From NCBI GenBank assembly GCA_946902985.2, contig OX336398.1:229549556-229613555 (forward strand): a DNA stretch of 64,000 nt. Reading direction: 5' to 3'. The stretch's first letter is position 1, and every line of letters starts with the position of its first letter. Below the pieces are notes generated by a model, which saw nothing but the letters and a program-made list of their open reading frames with translations, had not been told where the DNA came from and searched no databases. This DNA comes from Meconema thalassinum. Its lineage: Eukaryota > Arthropoda > Insecta > Orthoptera > Tettigoniidae. The translations under genes and the position numbers were made by a program. Below, one piece after another: positions 54,209 through 64,000 of this stretch.

Positions 54209-55500
54209 ATGCGCCATAAACGCATTTCCGAAAAAAAAATGGACTTATCCGTTCTTTGCGTGCGTTCTTCAATTGTAAAACTCCATGAAATTGCAGCTAA
54301 AACCGGAATCCAAATCTCATACCGTACCAAAAATACCCAGTACATGGAAGGATCTCGTCAGTACATGGATAAACAACCTTTGGTTACTCGGTTCGATAAA
54401 GTAATTCAAGTATCTTAACTAAAATACCTTGGACAAAGTATCCAACCCATTATCAACTATTAAATTACTGAAGCTGCTGCTGTTGCAATTAAAACACAAA
54501 TCAACATCTTGCCCCTCAGTAAATGGACGGTGTAACATGACTCGTATGTCCAGGAACCGAGGGGCAAAAGCCATGGCGACATAGTACTGTTCGAGAGATT
54601 CATTTATATATATATATATATATATATCACATTAAAACAACAAACTCCAAGCTAACATTGCACCCACTGCCGGCATACTAGTTCGGTACGGTGCAAATAA
54701 TATTAAAAACAAATGCTTAAATAAAAAGCGCACTCAAAATCAAATCTTTCATTATATTACGGGGCATAAGGAGCTCACTGAGAGCACCAGGTTCCCATAT
54801 TCAAAGGCAATTCACACATGCCTTCAAGCTTGATTATCTCTCTAAGTATCCAACCCTCAGGCCTGAATCGTGATGCAAACAAAGAGAGAATCTATAAATT
54901 GCAAAGAGCCTACAGAATCACATGCAACAGATATAGTAAGAAATGCATCTCCCTTAAACCAAAATTGCGACATTACATCACGGTAATCAAACCCGAGCCA
55001 CAATACCCCTCTGAAACACTGATCATTGGGGGTATATCTCTAATTAAAGATATACAAAAGCAAGAACGAATAATCATGAGGAAAACTTCTGTCCCAGTTC
55101 GTACTGATGGAATTTGAATGAAAATGATATCCCAGGAGCTTTATCAGTACCGTACTTGGAAAAAGATCTCGGACACATTCAAGAAAACTTGTTTGAAATG
55201 TTATGGGCATATTCTCAGAATGAGTAATCACAGGCTGACTAAAATAATTGTATATGTTTCTCTCTCAAAGAAAGTTAAGAACAACTGACTGCTTGAACTT
55301 GATAAAGACCTTCAGCAAATAGACATGTCAAGTGATATGGTACTGGTCAGATCCAAATTCAGGGAACAAGTGGACAATCATCAATTTCCAGACCACCCAA
55401 AGATTACATCCAACAGAACCTTGACGGAGGAGCGCAGAAAGTGCCGTAGCGAAAACATGAAGAGATTTTGGGAGCACAAGATCAGCGCTCCTTAGACGGG
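54209..55500 (+). pseudogene. LINE-X, longest copy, split by a 395-bp insertion
   Basis: Before the insertion: KLHEIAAKTGIQISYRTKNT and QYMEGSRQYMD, then a stop, then KYLGQSIQP (post-catalytic RT). After it: SIQPSGLNRDANKERIYKLQ, RAYRITCNRYSKKCIS, LRHYITVIKPEPQYPSETL, KDIQKQERIIMRK. Then, in other frames, CLKCYGHILRMSNHRLTK and ELDKDLQQIDMSSDMVL, and RTLTEERRKCRSENMKRFWE. This copy reaches furthest upstream of all LINE-X fragments and shows that the family has an ordinary RT upstream. The FADD box itself was not found. Confidence 0.75.
54449..54843. mobile_element. 395-bp insertion with perfect 13-bp target duplication
   Basis: AAGTATCCAACCC occurs at 54436-54448 and 54844-54856, and the LINE-X reading continues across when the insert is set aside. 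The insert has no A/B boxes, TIRs or recognisable tail. It contains (TA)n at about 54606-54627. The long duplication implies LINE-type insertion of an unknown short transcript. Confidence 0.7.
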
Positions 55501-55504
55501 CTTC

Positions 55505-56320
55505 TTCTGTGGTGCTCAATCCGAAGATTGGTTTGTAGCAGCTTTCCATGAACTCCGGTCTGTGGCTAGTCTCTTCAAGTCCAAGTAATTATCACAACCC
55601 TTGTCGTGAATGATTTGTTTTATGTACCCTAGCCGTGGTCTACTTCTAGAGTTATTTCCTTCTACATTGCAGAAGACTTTCATGCCTCAAGATATGTCCA
55701 AGCCAATTGTCACTTCGGTGAGTAAGCATATTCCATAAACATGGCTTCTCTCCAATCCTTTTCTTATCAGCCAAGCTAAGAGAGTAGGTCTCACTACAAT
55801 ACAACAGTACGCTCCACACATATATCGTCACAAGACGTTTCCTGAGGCTCATACTAATGATTTGCTTTCCTTTCTTGTTCAATGCAACTTTGGCTTGATT
55901 GATGCGGCTGACTATTTCTCTTCTACTTCTTCCATCTGCTGTTATTTTTCTACCAAGGTAGGTGAACTCCTGACATTTGTCAAAGGTTCTCCATTTAAAG
56001 TACAACGAGGAGGTTCATACTGCCGGCTACAGAGAATAACTTTGGTATTCATTTTGTTGATATTCATGTTATATTTGTTGAAGGTGGATTCCATTTCTGC
56101 TAATGTATAATTCAGATCATCTTCGTTTTCTGCCAGGACTGCGATTTCATCCGCAGAGCGAAGCATCGTAATTCTTTCTCCTTGAATCTTGAGACCTCCA
56201 GTCATTGGCAAATTATCATTTACTTCATCTATTGTTTTTGTATGTATGCATTAAAAAGAATTGGTGAGAGCGAACAACCTTGCCGAACTCCTTGCTTAAC
56301 GTTGGCCTCTGTTGTGGAAC
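55505..56320 (-). pseudogene. LINE reverse transcriptase (RTE-like) with damaged catalytic box
   Basis: The minus strand reads GVRQGCSLSPILFNAYIQK (motif B), LRSADEIAVLAENEDDL (motif C; the family box F-A-D-D is S-A-D-E here), then KVILCSRQYEPPRCTLNGEP. In a second frame it continues CQEFTYLGRKITADGRSRRE, VALNKKGKQIISMSLRKRLV and SVLLYCSETYSL. Loss of the second catalytic aspartate and a frame change make it inactive. It lies head-to-head with the LINE-X fragment at 56370. Confidence 0.8.
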
Positions 56321-56349
56321 GGGCATCACAATGTAAAAGAATAATTTAA

Positions 56350-56369
56350 AATAATAATAATAATAGGCC
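56350..56369. repeat. short (AAT)n tract between two opposed LINE fragments
   Basis: AATAATAATAATAATA between convergent or divergent element ends. Confidence 0.7.
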
Positions 56370-56770
56370 CTAATAGGCATAACAATGAGCTCCACCATCA
56401 TGAAGAAAGGATATCTCAGGTAATTTGGAAGAGAAGAATAACTTTCTATGGCCACTTAAACTCGTTTGAAACCCGAGAGAATCGCCAATCGGATATTTAC
56501 CTATTTTCATAACAAGAAAACCAAGAGCCCCTGGTTTTGTGAGGTAGACAAGGATTTGCAAGAAGTAGGGATCACCCACGCAGACATTATGGAACGTGAT
56601 CTTTTGAAGGAAAAGCTTGGAGCACTCCACCAATTCCAAGAAAAAGCGAAATTAAAAACTGGCAGAAGTGGTCTGATGAAAGAAGGGAGTTTCACAGGCA
56701 GCGAATGCGTGAACACTGGGCTAAGATCAAGGCTCAAAGACAGAAGCAGTTGAAATGACGTGGTCCATAA
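56370..56770 (+). pseudogene. LINE-X C-terminus
   Basis: The frame 56466-56753 reads MKPERIANRIFTYFHNKKTK, PWFCEVDKDLQEVGITHADI, MERDLLKEKLGALHQFQEKA. Then, in another frame, KWSDERREFHRQRMREHWAK. It matches the 44.3-kb copy closely and supplies the uninterrupted join used to interpret the LTR-split copy at 20 kb. Confidence 0.75.
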
Positions 56771-57462
56771 ACGAAGAAAGAATAATTGACTGTATTAAGC
56801 TTGATTCAGATTACGTCCCAAACTGAAAAGAGCATACGTTGACTGTCTGGCCATTGCAGGTGATTTGGCTAATTTTCCAACAACATGGACTCAGCAATGA
56901 AGATCAGTCGGCTGAAAGAAGCTGCAGAGTGAGTAGGACTGTAGATCTCCATCGAGAAGAGAAAATATCAGCGATCGGCCAGGATGGATGATCACAAATT
57001 ATTATTGGAAGATTGGAATCTCAAATTATAAAGCCGCCTTTTCAAACACTAGAAAGTTGTTTAATAATTAAATTAACACGTACATGTTTCGGTTTATGAA
57101 TGGTAACTTCGTCAGCGTGAAAAAGCTTAGAAACTATCTTAACAAAAAGAAGATCGATATCCTTACAAAGATTCAATAATGTAAATAAATGAAAGGTCAC
57201 AAAGAAGAATTAATAAATAATTATAGGGTGTGTGAAATACTTGGACATTGATATTCCAACCCTAATGAAATGATAAGTTGAGAAATTAAATTAATTAACA
57301 TCATGAAACAGTGAGAGGGATATCAGTCAACACGGATAATATTTAGTACCATCTTCATCATGGTTAAGGTCTATGCATTTTATATCTAGATGAGGTAATC
57401 CAACAAATTGGACTAGAACCAGAAGCCATCAATGACAGAATCCGGGGATTCTATCTGACGAA
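56771..57462. other. unassigned stretch
   Basis: No frame with motifs and no boundary recognised. Confidence 0.4.
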
Positions 57463-58863
57463 AAACAAGAAGTTCCGTGACGAACTAAAGAGCATACTTT
57501 TCATGCCATTGATTATTCTACAGTATATGAACCTATCTAGAATAATGACGAAATTAAGTTGGTAATATCGAAATGTCTAATTAGTTCGAAATATTCCTGG
57601 TATAATGTAGCCTAATAGAGTACTACTGTTGGCAGCCCTGGTGACTGAATATATTCTTAGTTCCATCTCTTAAGGCACAGAATACAAAATTTGGTAGAAG
57701 TCCAATGGACGTTACATGCAGTTAGACATTGGAACTATCAGCACGCGTAAAATCATGTTGGCAACAATGTCATACATGTGCTGGTCAGAAATAATCTGAA
57801 ATATTATGATCTCTTGTTGTGCCAATTTTGGATGAAATCCATTTGTTAGTATAGAAGTTACATGTATTTTAAAATTGGACCGATCAGCAAGCATAGAATC
57901 ATGTTGGCAGCACTGACTTATATTAATTACTCCAAATTAATCTAGAGTGTCAGGTGCTATACGTGTGCTAAGTATAGAGCTCTTTGCTTGCATACTTTCT
58001 GATATATTGATATAAGGCTAAACAAATATAGACATCATTTATTAACAGTTGGCAGCCCTGATTGCTCTTAAGAATACTTATGGTCATATATGTTATGTTA
58101 CACATAGCACATACAGAATTTGGTTGAAATCCTACTGATAGTATAGAAGTTAAATGTATTTAAAAATTTGTCCTATCAGCAGGCTTAGAATTATATTGGT
58201 AGAACTTAACTATATAAGTTACTCCAAATTAATCTAAAATGTCAGGTACTATACGTGTGCATAGTTTAAAGCTGTCGGCTTGCATACTTTCAGATATATT
58301 GGTATTTGGATGAAGAAAATAGAGAGAGAGGAATTATTAACAATTGGCAGCCCTGGTGGCTCTTAAGAATACACTCAGTCATATCTGTTTATGTACACAT
58401 ATTACATACAAAATTTGGTTGAAATCCAATAAATAGTGTAGAATTTATATGCATTTAAAAATTGGACCTATCATAAGGCTTAACATTATTTTGGCAACAC
58501 TGTCATGTATGGCCTCCTGGAAATTAAACTGAAATAGTATTATCTACATGTGTGCCAATTTCGGAATAGCTTCCATGCATACCTTCCATGATCTCCAAAA
58601 TGGAGCTCAAATTTTTAGTGCGTTTTTACAGCAGTTGGTAGCACTGACATCATTTTCAAATATGGGCTTGAGATATTCCAGTATACTTCTTTACTCATAC
58701 TACATTTGGTTTCGATTGCTGCAGCCGTTTAGGAGTTGATAGGGGGGGGGGGGGGACAAACACACAGCCAGACAGACGGACAGACAGACACATATTTTCC
58801 CGGATCGATCTCATAAGTCTACTTTTTCCACATTTTTGCAAAATGTGAAAATTAGTCTAAAAA
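57463..58863 (-). mobile_element. Helentron-like repeat R2, copy c (uninterrupted reference)
   Basis: Minus strand 5' end TTTTTAGACTAATTTTCAC with GTGGAAAAAGTAGACTTATG then GATCGATCCGGGAAAATATG. Several ~300-bp units carry GGCAACATGATTCTA-like lines. The 3' end is GAAAAGTATGCTCTTTAG and the stem-loop AGTTCGTCACGGAACT (plus 57471-57486). It runs through the points where copy b was hit by the LTR element and by the CAGGGTG element, so it documents both empty sites. Poly-G at 58742-58755. Confidence 0.75.
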
Positions 58864-59318
58864 TTATAATAAGAAGGCGTTGAGTATAGGTGCCAAGTTT
58901 AGGCATTAGAGTACGGTACGTAAACCATAAAGGGCTGTGTCGTTCAGTGTAGGCAAGGACAAGTTGATAAAAAATTAAAACGGGAACGAAGGATATTATG
59001 GAAGATTTTAGGCAACAGGTGGGTTGATGGTCAGGCACGACTGAGATACAAAAAAGAACTATATATTAATACAGAACCAAATATGCATGGCAAAATAGCT
59101 CTACTAACCACACCCAAGCCTACAATGACATCCATAAGAAGTCCTTGTTCGCAAGAAGCACGGCTAGGGCGTAGGAAGTGTCACAACTATTAGTCTACTA
59201 ATGCATTAAGCACCTCAGAAATAACTGTTTATTTATCGGCTACAACATTGCAGGACTGAGAAATGACGAACTAGTACATTATGCAACAAGCCTATAATGT
59301 CAATAATTAAGACACGAT
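58864..59318. other. unassigned stretch
   Basis: No motif or boundary recognised. Confidence 0.4.
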
Positions 59319-60492
59319 TTTTAGCCTATTTTCATTCAATGAAAAAATAGGCTTATGTGTGTCCCCCACCCCCTAATAAATTCTGAACAGCTGGAGAGAT
59401 TTCAATGAAACTCGGTAAGATCATAGCACCATTCTGGACGACCCCGACCGTGCCCTTCAAATTTTATTGTGTCTCAGCAATCCAACATGGCGGCTGTGCG
59501 AAATATTTGACCAGCATTCATTATCTCTGAAACTATTACAGATATCACCCTGAAATTATTCACAGTGATAAAGGGCACCATTAGAAGTTCACCTATGAGA
59601 CTTTCAAAAACCTGGTAACTACAAAACCAACATGGCGGACAAGCGAATTTGAGACTTTTAAATAGACCTTTCTCGCGATTTAACCATCCAAACGTAATGA
59701 AACTTGGTACAGCAAATGTTTATACATATTGTAATGCACTGGCATCTAATTTAGTTCAATTGTTTACATAACCTCAAGATGGCGGCTGTGCGAAATTTTA
59801 AAATTATTATTTTTATTTCTTGTGTCGTTATCATGCGATCTAAGTGAAAGTTTGAATAATGAAGCCACGCAATCATTTTCCTTTAATGGTACATATCTCT
59901 ATTGCCTATACATATAACAATGCAAAATGGCGAGCATTCGAAATATTTGGACGGTTCTCAATATCTATGAATCTTTTACAGCAATCAAACTGAATTATTT
60001 TATTTTCATAGAGACTGTAAAAATAAGTTCACCTATAGGACTTTCAGTAACCTGGTGAGCACAAATCCAACATGGAGGCGACGTGAAGTATAACTATTTA
60101 AATGAACGTTTCTCGCGGTTTAACCATCCAAGTGCAGTGAAACTTTGCACGTTAAATGCTTATACAAATGTTAATCAACTGGCATCTAATTTATTTCAGT
60201 TGTTTTCATAACCACAAGATGGCAGCTGTGCGAAATTTTAAAATCTCGTTTTTACTTCTTGTGTTCTAATCATGCTATTGAAGTTTGAATACCACATGCA
60301 CACAATAATTTTATGCAATAGTACATAAATAAAAATCCAACCTGGCGACCATCTGAAATATTTAGACGGTTCTCAATATCTAAGAATCTATCACAACCTT
60401 CCAACTAAAATTTTGTATGTTGATAGAGACGATTAACATGAGTAGGATATATGAAAATAGGCTGTATAGTTCTTCACGGAACTCCTTGTTAT
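59319..60492 (+). mobile_element. Helentron-like repeat R1, copy c
   Basis: 5' TTTTAGCCTATTTTCATTC with TGAAAAAATAGGCTTATG. Internal units follow with CCAACATGGCGGC and TTTCTCGCGATTTAACCATCC lines. The 3' end holds GAAAATAGGCT (60453-60463), an exact inverse of the 5' AGCCTATTTTC, then the stem-loop AGTTCTTCACGGAACT (60468-60483) and CCTTGTTAT. This is the clearest copy of the asymmetric inverted-repeat layout. Confidence 0.65.
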
Positions 60493-61039
60493 AATTTCCA
60501 TACGAGTGCCTTAATTACCATTATAGGCGAGTTGCATACGACTGGCTCTTATTATATCTATTTTATGTTCGAACATAAATATTCATAAATATCTGTCGAG
60601 ATTTCGCCAGTTTTATGTACTGAACAGAGCGCATGGGACGCAGAGAATACCATGGCCTCATAGAATACTGCTCTATGACACAAGAAGCCACGCAGTGGAA
60701 TTTAAAATAGAAGGCCGTGGAAGTTAGCGCAGGTGCGATGCTATCCTCACCTAACTGTTTCTTGATCTCTGATTGGTGGAAGAAACTGTTTAATAATGAA
60801 AAATAGTGTTATAATGTCCCTCATTATGATACATTTTTCTAACATAATATTTACATTTCGACATCGTCGAACATAAACATAAATGATTCTAAATTCCCAC
60901 CACAGGCTTTGAGGACTTGTAGTGGGGAACAAGACGGTTAAGTGTAGCATAGGAACTTGATTCCGGAAACGTACCGTCTTCCCACTACCCACGAGAAACT
61001 ACGTCAGCACACGTTCATATCTCCTGCATTTTCAGTGCT
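60493..61039. other. unassigned stretch
   Basis: No motif or boundary recognised. Confidence 0.4.
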
Positions 61040-62030
61040 CTGTCTGACTCCTGCTGCTTGCCGTCTGGGTCCAATTACAGGTGGGGCTCGATGTGACGTC
61101 AACACAGACACGGTACCTCCATACCATGTTCTGGTACACACGAGCACCAATCCCTGGTCCTCCAACCTCCACCGCAGCCATAACCCGCTCCGGTAGGTCT
61201 TCCTAGGATTCCTCAGGGGACTCGTAAATCAATGTTTTCATGTGAGGTAGTATTCCAGCGGTGTCAAGTCGGGTGAACGAGCAGGCCAAGCAATCGGGCC
61301 ACCTCGACCTACTCACCGTTACCCAAATCTGTGGAGCAGATGATCTCGCTGATGTGGTGCGCCATCGTGCTGAAACCACATGTTTTGACGTACATGCAGT
61401 GGCACATCGTCTAAGAACTCATGCAGTACGTCCTCAAGGAATACCGTGCAGATCGCACACTCAACTGAATGTAATGGAATGTCAACAGAACTGTAGCTTG
61501 CCACGGTGGGTGAGTGGTTAACGTGTCGGTCTACTAACCCCAAGCTTGCAGGTTCGCTCCTGGCCGTGGTAAGTGATTTTTGGAAAGGCGGCAAAAATGA
61601 CGACACGCATGTCATATGATGTTAGCATGTCAAAGAACCCATTTGAATTCAGTAGGCCGTGTTTATAAAGGCAAAATTAATCTCGGGAGTTTCCGCCAAC
61701 ACAAAATTCCTCATTTCTCTACTAGAAAGCGCTATAGTGTTCAAGGAGCGTAGATATCTAACCCCCTTGACTTTCATAGTGCTTTAAGGAACAAAAAAAA
61801 ATCGGCATGCAAGTTACCCTCTGGGTGTAAAATAACCATGCTTGCACCCGGCACCGAGGCCATACGATATCGTTATTATTATTATTATTAACAGAGCTGA
61901 AGGGGATGTGGGTCATCAGGGGTCGTTCTATGACTTACGCACTGTAGTAAGAGGCGCCGAAAATGTGGGAGATTCGAAAGTGTGCTGTAGTAGTGTTGAG
62001 TGCGTAGCGGGAAGACGACACAAGTTCCTA
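61040..62030 (-). pseudogene. DDE transposase (insect DUF4817-associated type), split by SINE-F
   Basis: On the minus strand: LEDVLHEFLDDVPLHVRQNM, WFQHDGAPHQRDH (a catalytic aspartate in QHDGAP), then GRGGPIAWPARSPDLTPLEY (second conserved aspartate in SPDLTPL). The family is the Tc1/mariner-superfamily transposase common in insects, whose N-terminal HTH resembles the fragment at 45.2 kb. Frame breaks lie between the blocks, and SINE-F sits upstream of them at 61494-61889. The N-terminal part beyond the SINE was not firmly recognised. Confidence 0.65.
61494..61889 (+). mobile_element. SINE-F, full copy
   Basis: Flanks AACAGAACTG (61484-61493) and AACAGAGCTG (61890-61899) match at 9 of 10. 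Head CCACGGTGGGTGAGTGGTTA, B-box-like GCAGGTTCGCTCCTGGC, end GCACCGAGGCCATACGATAT plus (TTA)n. Inserted in the transposase remnant. Confidence 0.85.
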
Positions 62031-62154
62031 TGCTGAACAGGACCGTCTGTAATGAGAATTTAGAAATACCCTGTAACCTGTCACTAGTCACGGCGTTACG
62101 AGAAGCGTTATTTGAATATGAATTTATTGATGTGTAACATCTTTCCCCTCAGTT

Positions 62155-62745
62155 GCTGTATATCTTATATGGGGGAGATTCTGAAAAATGAAACGGAAAT
62201 GGAACGATGAAACGGAAATGGGACGGCAATGCAACGGAAACGATGAGCGCGCGCGGTGGCGGAGATTGGAAATGGGAAGGAAATGTGTAAGAGGAAACAT
62301 CGCATACGGTTTACCTCAAGGCTTGGAGGCCCCATTAATGATATTCTTACAATAAATCATCTTCAAGTTTTCGTTGTTCGGTGTGAAAATATTCATTATA
62401 TCATATTTGCTGAAAACAATTATGATTTATTAAATCTTCATACTTTTGCTGTATTCTTATTTAATGTAAGCATTCGAGGTACTGTCTGCCATGTGGCTAT
62501 GTGGAATCTATATCGTATACAAAATTACTTCAAGGTTTGGAGGCCCCATTAAAGATAATCTTCCTACAATAAATCATCTTTAAGTTGTCGTTGTTTAATG
62601 TGAAAATATTCATTATATCATATTTACTGAAAATCGGTCAGGATTTGGCACTACAGTTTTACAAGTAGTTATTTCAATGACCAACAGAGTTCACTGTTAA
62701 CAAGGGAAAACATGTCACATGTTACACATCATATGCGACTACTGT
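62155..62745 (-). repeat. family K dimer, reverse copy
   Basis: Contains TTGGAGGCCCCATTAATGAT, CATTATATCATATTTGCTGA, TTTGGAGGCCCCATTAAAGA, GTTCACTGTTAACAAGGGA. These are the reverse of the lines at 48.6-49.4 kb, with one B and one A subunit. CGGTGGCGGAGATTGG at 62256 matches the flank at 49.5 kb in reverse. Confidence 0.7.
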
Positions 62746-62782
62746 ATGGCTCACATTGTTTTTTATTATTTCTCTTATACAG

Positions 62783-62964
62783 GCCACTGGGGTACAAAGC
62801 CTCTTTATGCAGCTCTCATCATTCAGAGGGAGGTCGAATACGATAAAATAAATGAAGAAAGAGAAAACATACTTAACCTAAACATTCAGTTGACAATAGA
62901 AGTACTTGTTATTACATCTGTTCACCTAGATCATTATAATTATATAGCTGATAGATTACCATGA
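62783..62964 (+). other. candidate exon (acceptor-bounded open frame)
   Basis: Preceded by TTATTATTTCTCTTATACAG, a good acceptor. One frame is open to a stop at 62964 and begins HWGTKPLYAALIIQREVEYD then KINEERENILNL. The other two frames close within 25 codons. No donor of quality was seen, so it would be terminal or wrong. No family recognised. Confidence 0.2.
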
Positions 62965-63063
62965 AAGGAGTGTTTTATCGCTCTGATGGGAAGTCCTGAA
63001 TACTGGTGCAATTTATATTTATTCCTGAGAATACTAGCTGAAATGAACCTTTTCATTTTTCAG

Positions 63064-63133
63064 TTCTATGATGAGGTATCTGGAGCATTTGTCCAATGTG
63101 TCTATGCACTGACTGCATGGGAGTTAGTGAGCA
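63064..63133 (+). other. candidate 70-nt internal exon (unidentified gene)
   Basis: Acceptor ACCTTTTCATTTTTCAG and donor GCA|GTAAGTATA, both near consensus. The open frame reads FYDEVSGAFVQCVYALTAWE then LVS. The composition is protein-like and unlike the repeats around it. No family recognised. Two candidate exons 281 bp apart on the same strand raise the chance of a real gene here. Confidence 0.3.
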
Positions 63134-63289
63134 GTAAGTATAAGACGGAATTTTGAATTGTAGAATTCTATCACAGTCAGAGCCATAGCATACTGTCTTC
63201 ATTCTTTTAATTTTAGCCATCCAATCTGGACGTAAAATGGAGTTATATGAGACTCTCCTGGTACGTTGAGAACAAACCGAGAGTAAGCA

Positions 63290-63431
63290 TTTTATATTCT
63301 TTGCAATTTTGTATTGAGGACCTCTCCTAGATCATGGTAAATAATAGATCCATAGTCAAAGATTGGTAATATCAAACTCTGTATCAGTCTCTTCCGTACA
63401 TTTTGCGGCAAAAAGAAGCAAGTTCGCCTAA
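63290..63431 (-). pseudogene. LINE fragment (jockey/CR1-like post-RT region)
   Basis: On the minus strand PQNVRKRLIQSLILPIFDYG then SIIYHDLGEVLNTKLQRI. The pattern LI.SLILP.FDYG......L......LQ is typical just after the RT domain in jockey/CR1-like LINEs. It is a different family from the other LINEs in the window and is cut at its upstream end by the next element. Confidence 0.55.
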
Positions 63432-64000
63432 TCTCTTATATAAAATCAAGTGACCTGACTGACTAACTGACTGACTGACTGACTCATCATCGCCCAGCCA
63501 AAACTATTAAAGTTAGAAACCTGAAATTTTGTGGGTATGTTCGTTGTAAGTCGAAAACGCCCACTAAGGAAGGATTTTTGGATATTCAGGTTCTAAAGGG
63601 GGTGTTAATGGGGTACACCTGCATTTCAATGAATAACAATATCTCCGGCTTGGTTTCATTGAGGGATGTGATACTCGGCTTATAAACTCACCATCAAAAA
63701 TAAGAAGACACGTGTCTGAGGGTTTTTCGATGTGTTGTATATTATGAGGTGAAAGGGGTGAAAAGTGGGGGTTGAAGGATTCTTATCGGAGCGTGTATCT
63801 CTTAAACGACATAGACGAGGAGTTTGAAACTCAGCGGAAAAAAAATCAGAATACAAAATAAGTAAATAGGTGTTTGACCGTTTTTTCATCAATCCAATTT
63901 AAGGGGCCCATGGGAAGGGGTGAATTTCTGGGGGGCAAAAAACAGGAAAAAAGTGTCATAACTGATTGACTGACTGACTCACTCATACAACTCAGGGGAG
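63432..64000 (+). mobile_element. candidate Helitron 5' end, runs off the window
   Basis: Preceded by A, it starts TCTCTTATATAAAATCAAGT, then (GACT)n. The 5' form TCTCTTATATA is close to the TC-starting Helitron consensus and to the candidate at 15620. It splits a LINE fragment. The 3' hairpin and CTRR would lie beyond 64000. Confidence 0.4.

Noticed and set aside
1..64000. Bacterial features such as operons, ribosome binding sites or prophage
   Set aside because: Intron-like signals, LINEs, SINEs and low coding density show a eukaryotic chromosome.

Overview
The window is eukaryotic and almost entirely transposable-element DNA. There is no operon structure or bacterial signal. There are many decayed retroelement and transposase reading frames, tRNA-derived SINEs with clean target-site duplications, ATT/AAT microsatellites, and a few splice-bounded candidate exons. 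The mixture of gypsy-type LTR retroelement, several LINE families, tRNA-SINEs, Tc1/mariner-superfamily remnants and Helitron-like repeats suggests an arthropod, most likely an insect with a large, repeat-rich genome. The species is an inference and cannot be fixed from the sequence alone.

Layout. 1-5 kb: a mariner-type remnant, Helentron-like repeats and a long inverted repeat. 5-9 kb: LINE and Tc1-like pseudogenes. 9-20 kb: SINEs (one nested in another), a Helentron-like repeat, a Helitron candidate and a LINE pseudogene split by a solo LTR. 20.9-32.3 kb: one Helentron-like repeat that received three separate insertions. The largest is a 9.4-kb LTR element on the minus strand with 3.3-kb LTRs, an intact 691-codon gag-like frame and no pol. 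32.5-38.4 kb: LINE and SINE fragments, an unknown 0.7-kb repeat family and a small inverted-repeat element. 38.5-43.4 kb: three head-to-tail elements made of about 26 units of about 163 bp. 44-50 kb: a dense nest of TIR elements, SINEs, a foldback element, an hAT-like element and a dimeric tandem repeat. 50-64 kb: a Harbinger-like exon, LINE pseudogenes, two more Helentron-like repeats, a DDE transposase pseudogene split by a SINE, candidate exons and a second Helitron-like end.

The only long intact reading frame is the gag of the LTR element. It is nearly flush with a short tail that looks like the end of a gypsy-type integrase, as if one internal deletion had removed protease, reverse transcriptase, RNase H and most of integrase. 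Nearly identical LTRs and a 4-bp target duplication show that it moved recently, so it probably used pol supplied by a relative. Most other coding-like frames are broken. Insertion order can be read at several loci because empty sites or matching copies occur elsewhere in the window. SINE and repeat family letters (SINE-A to G, LINE-X, families H and K) are local names used only here.
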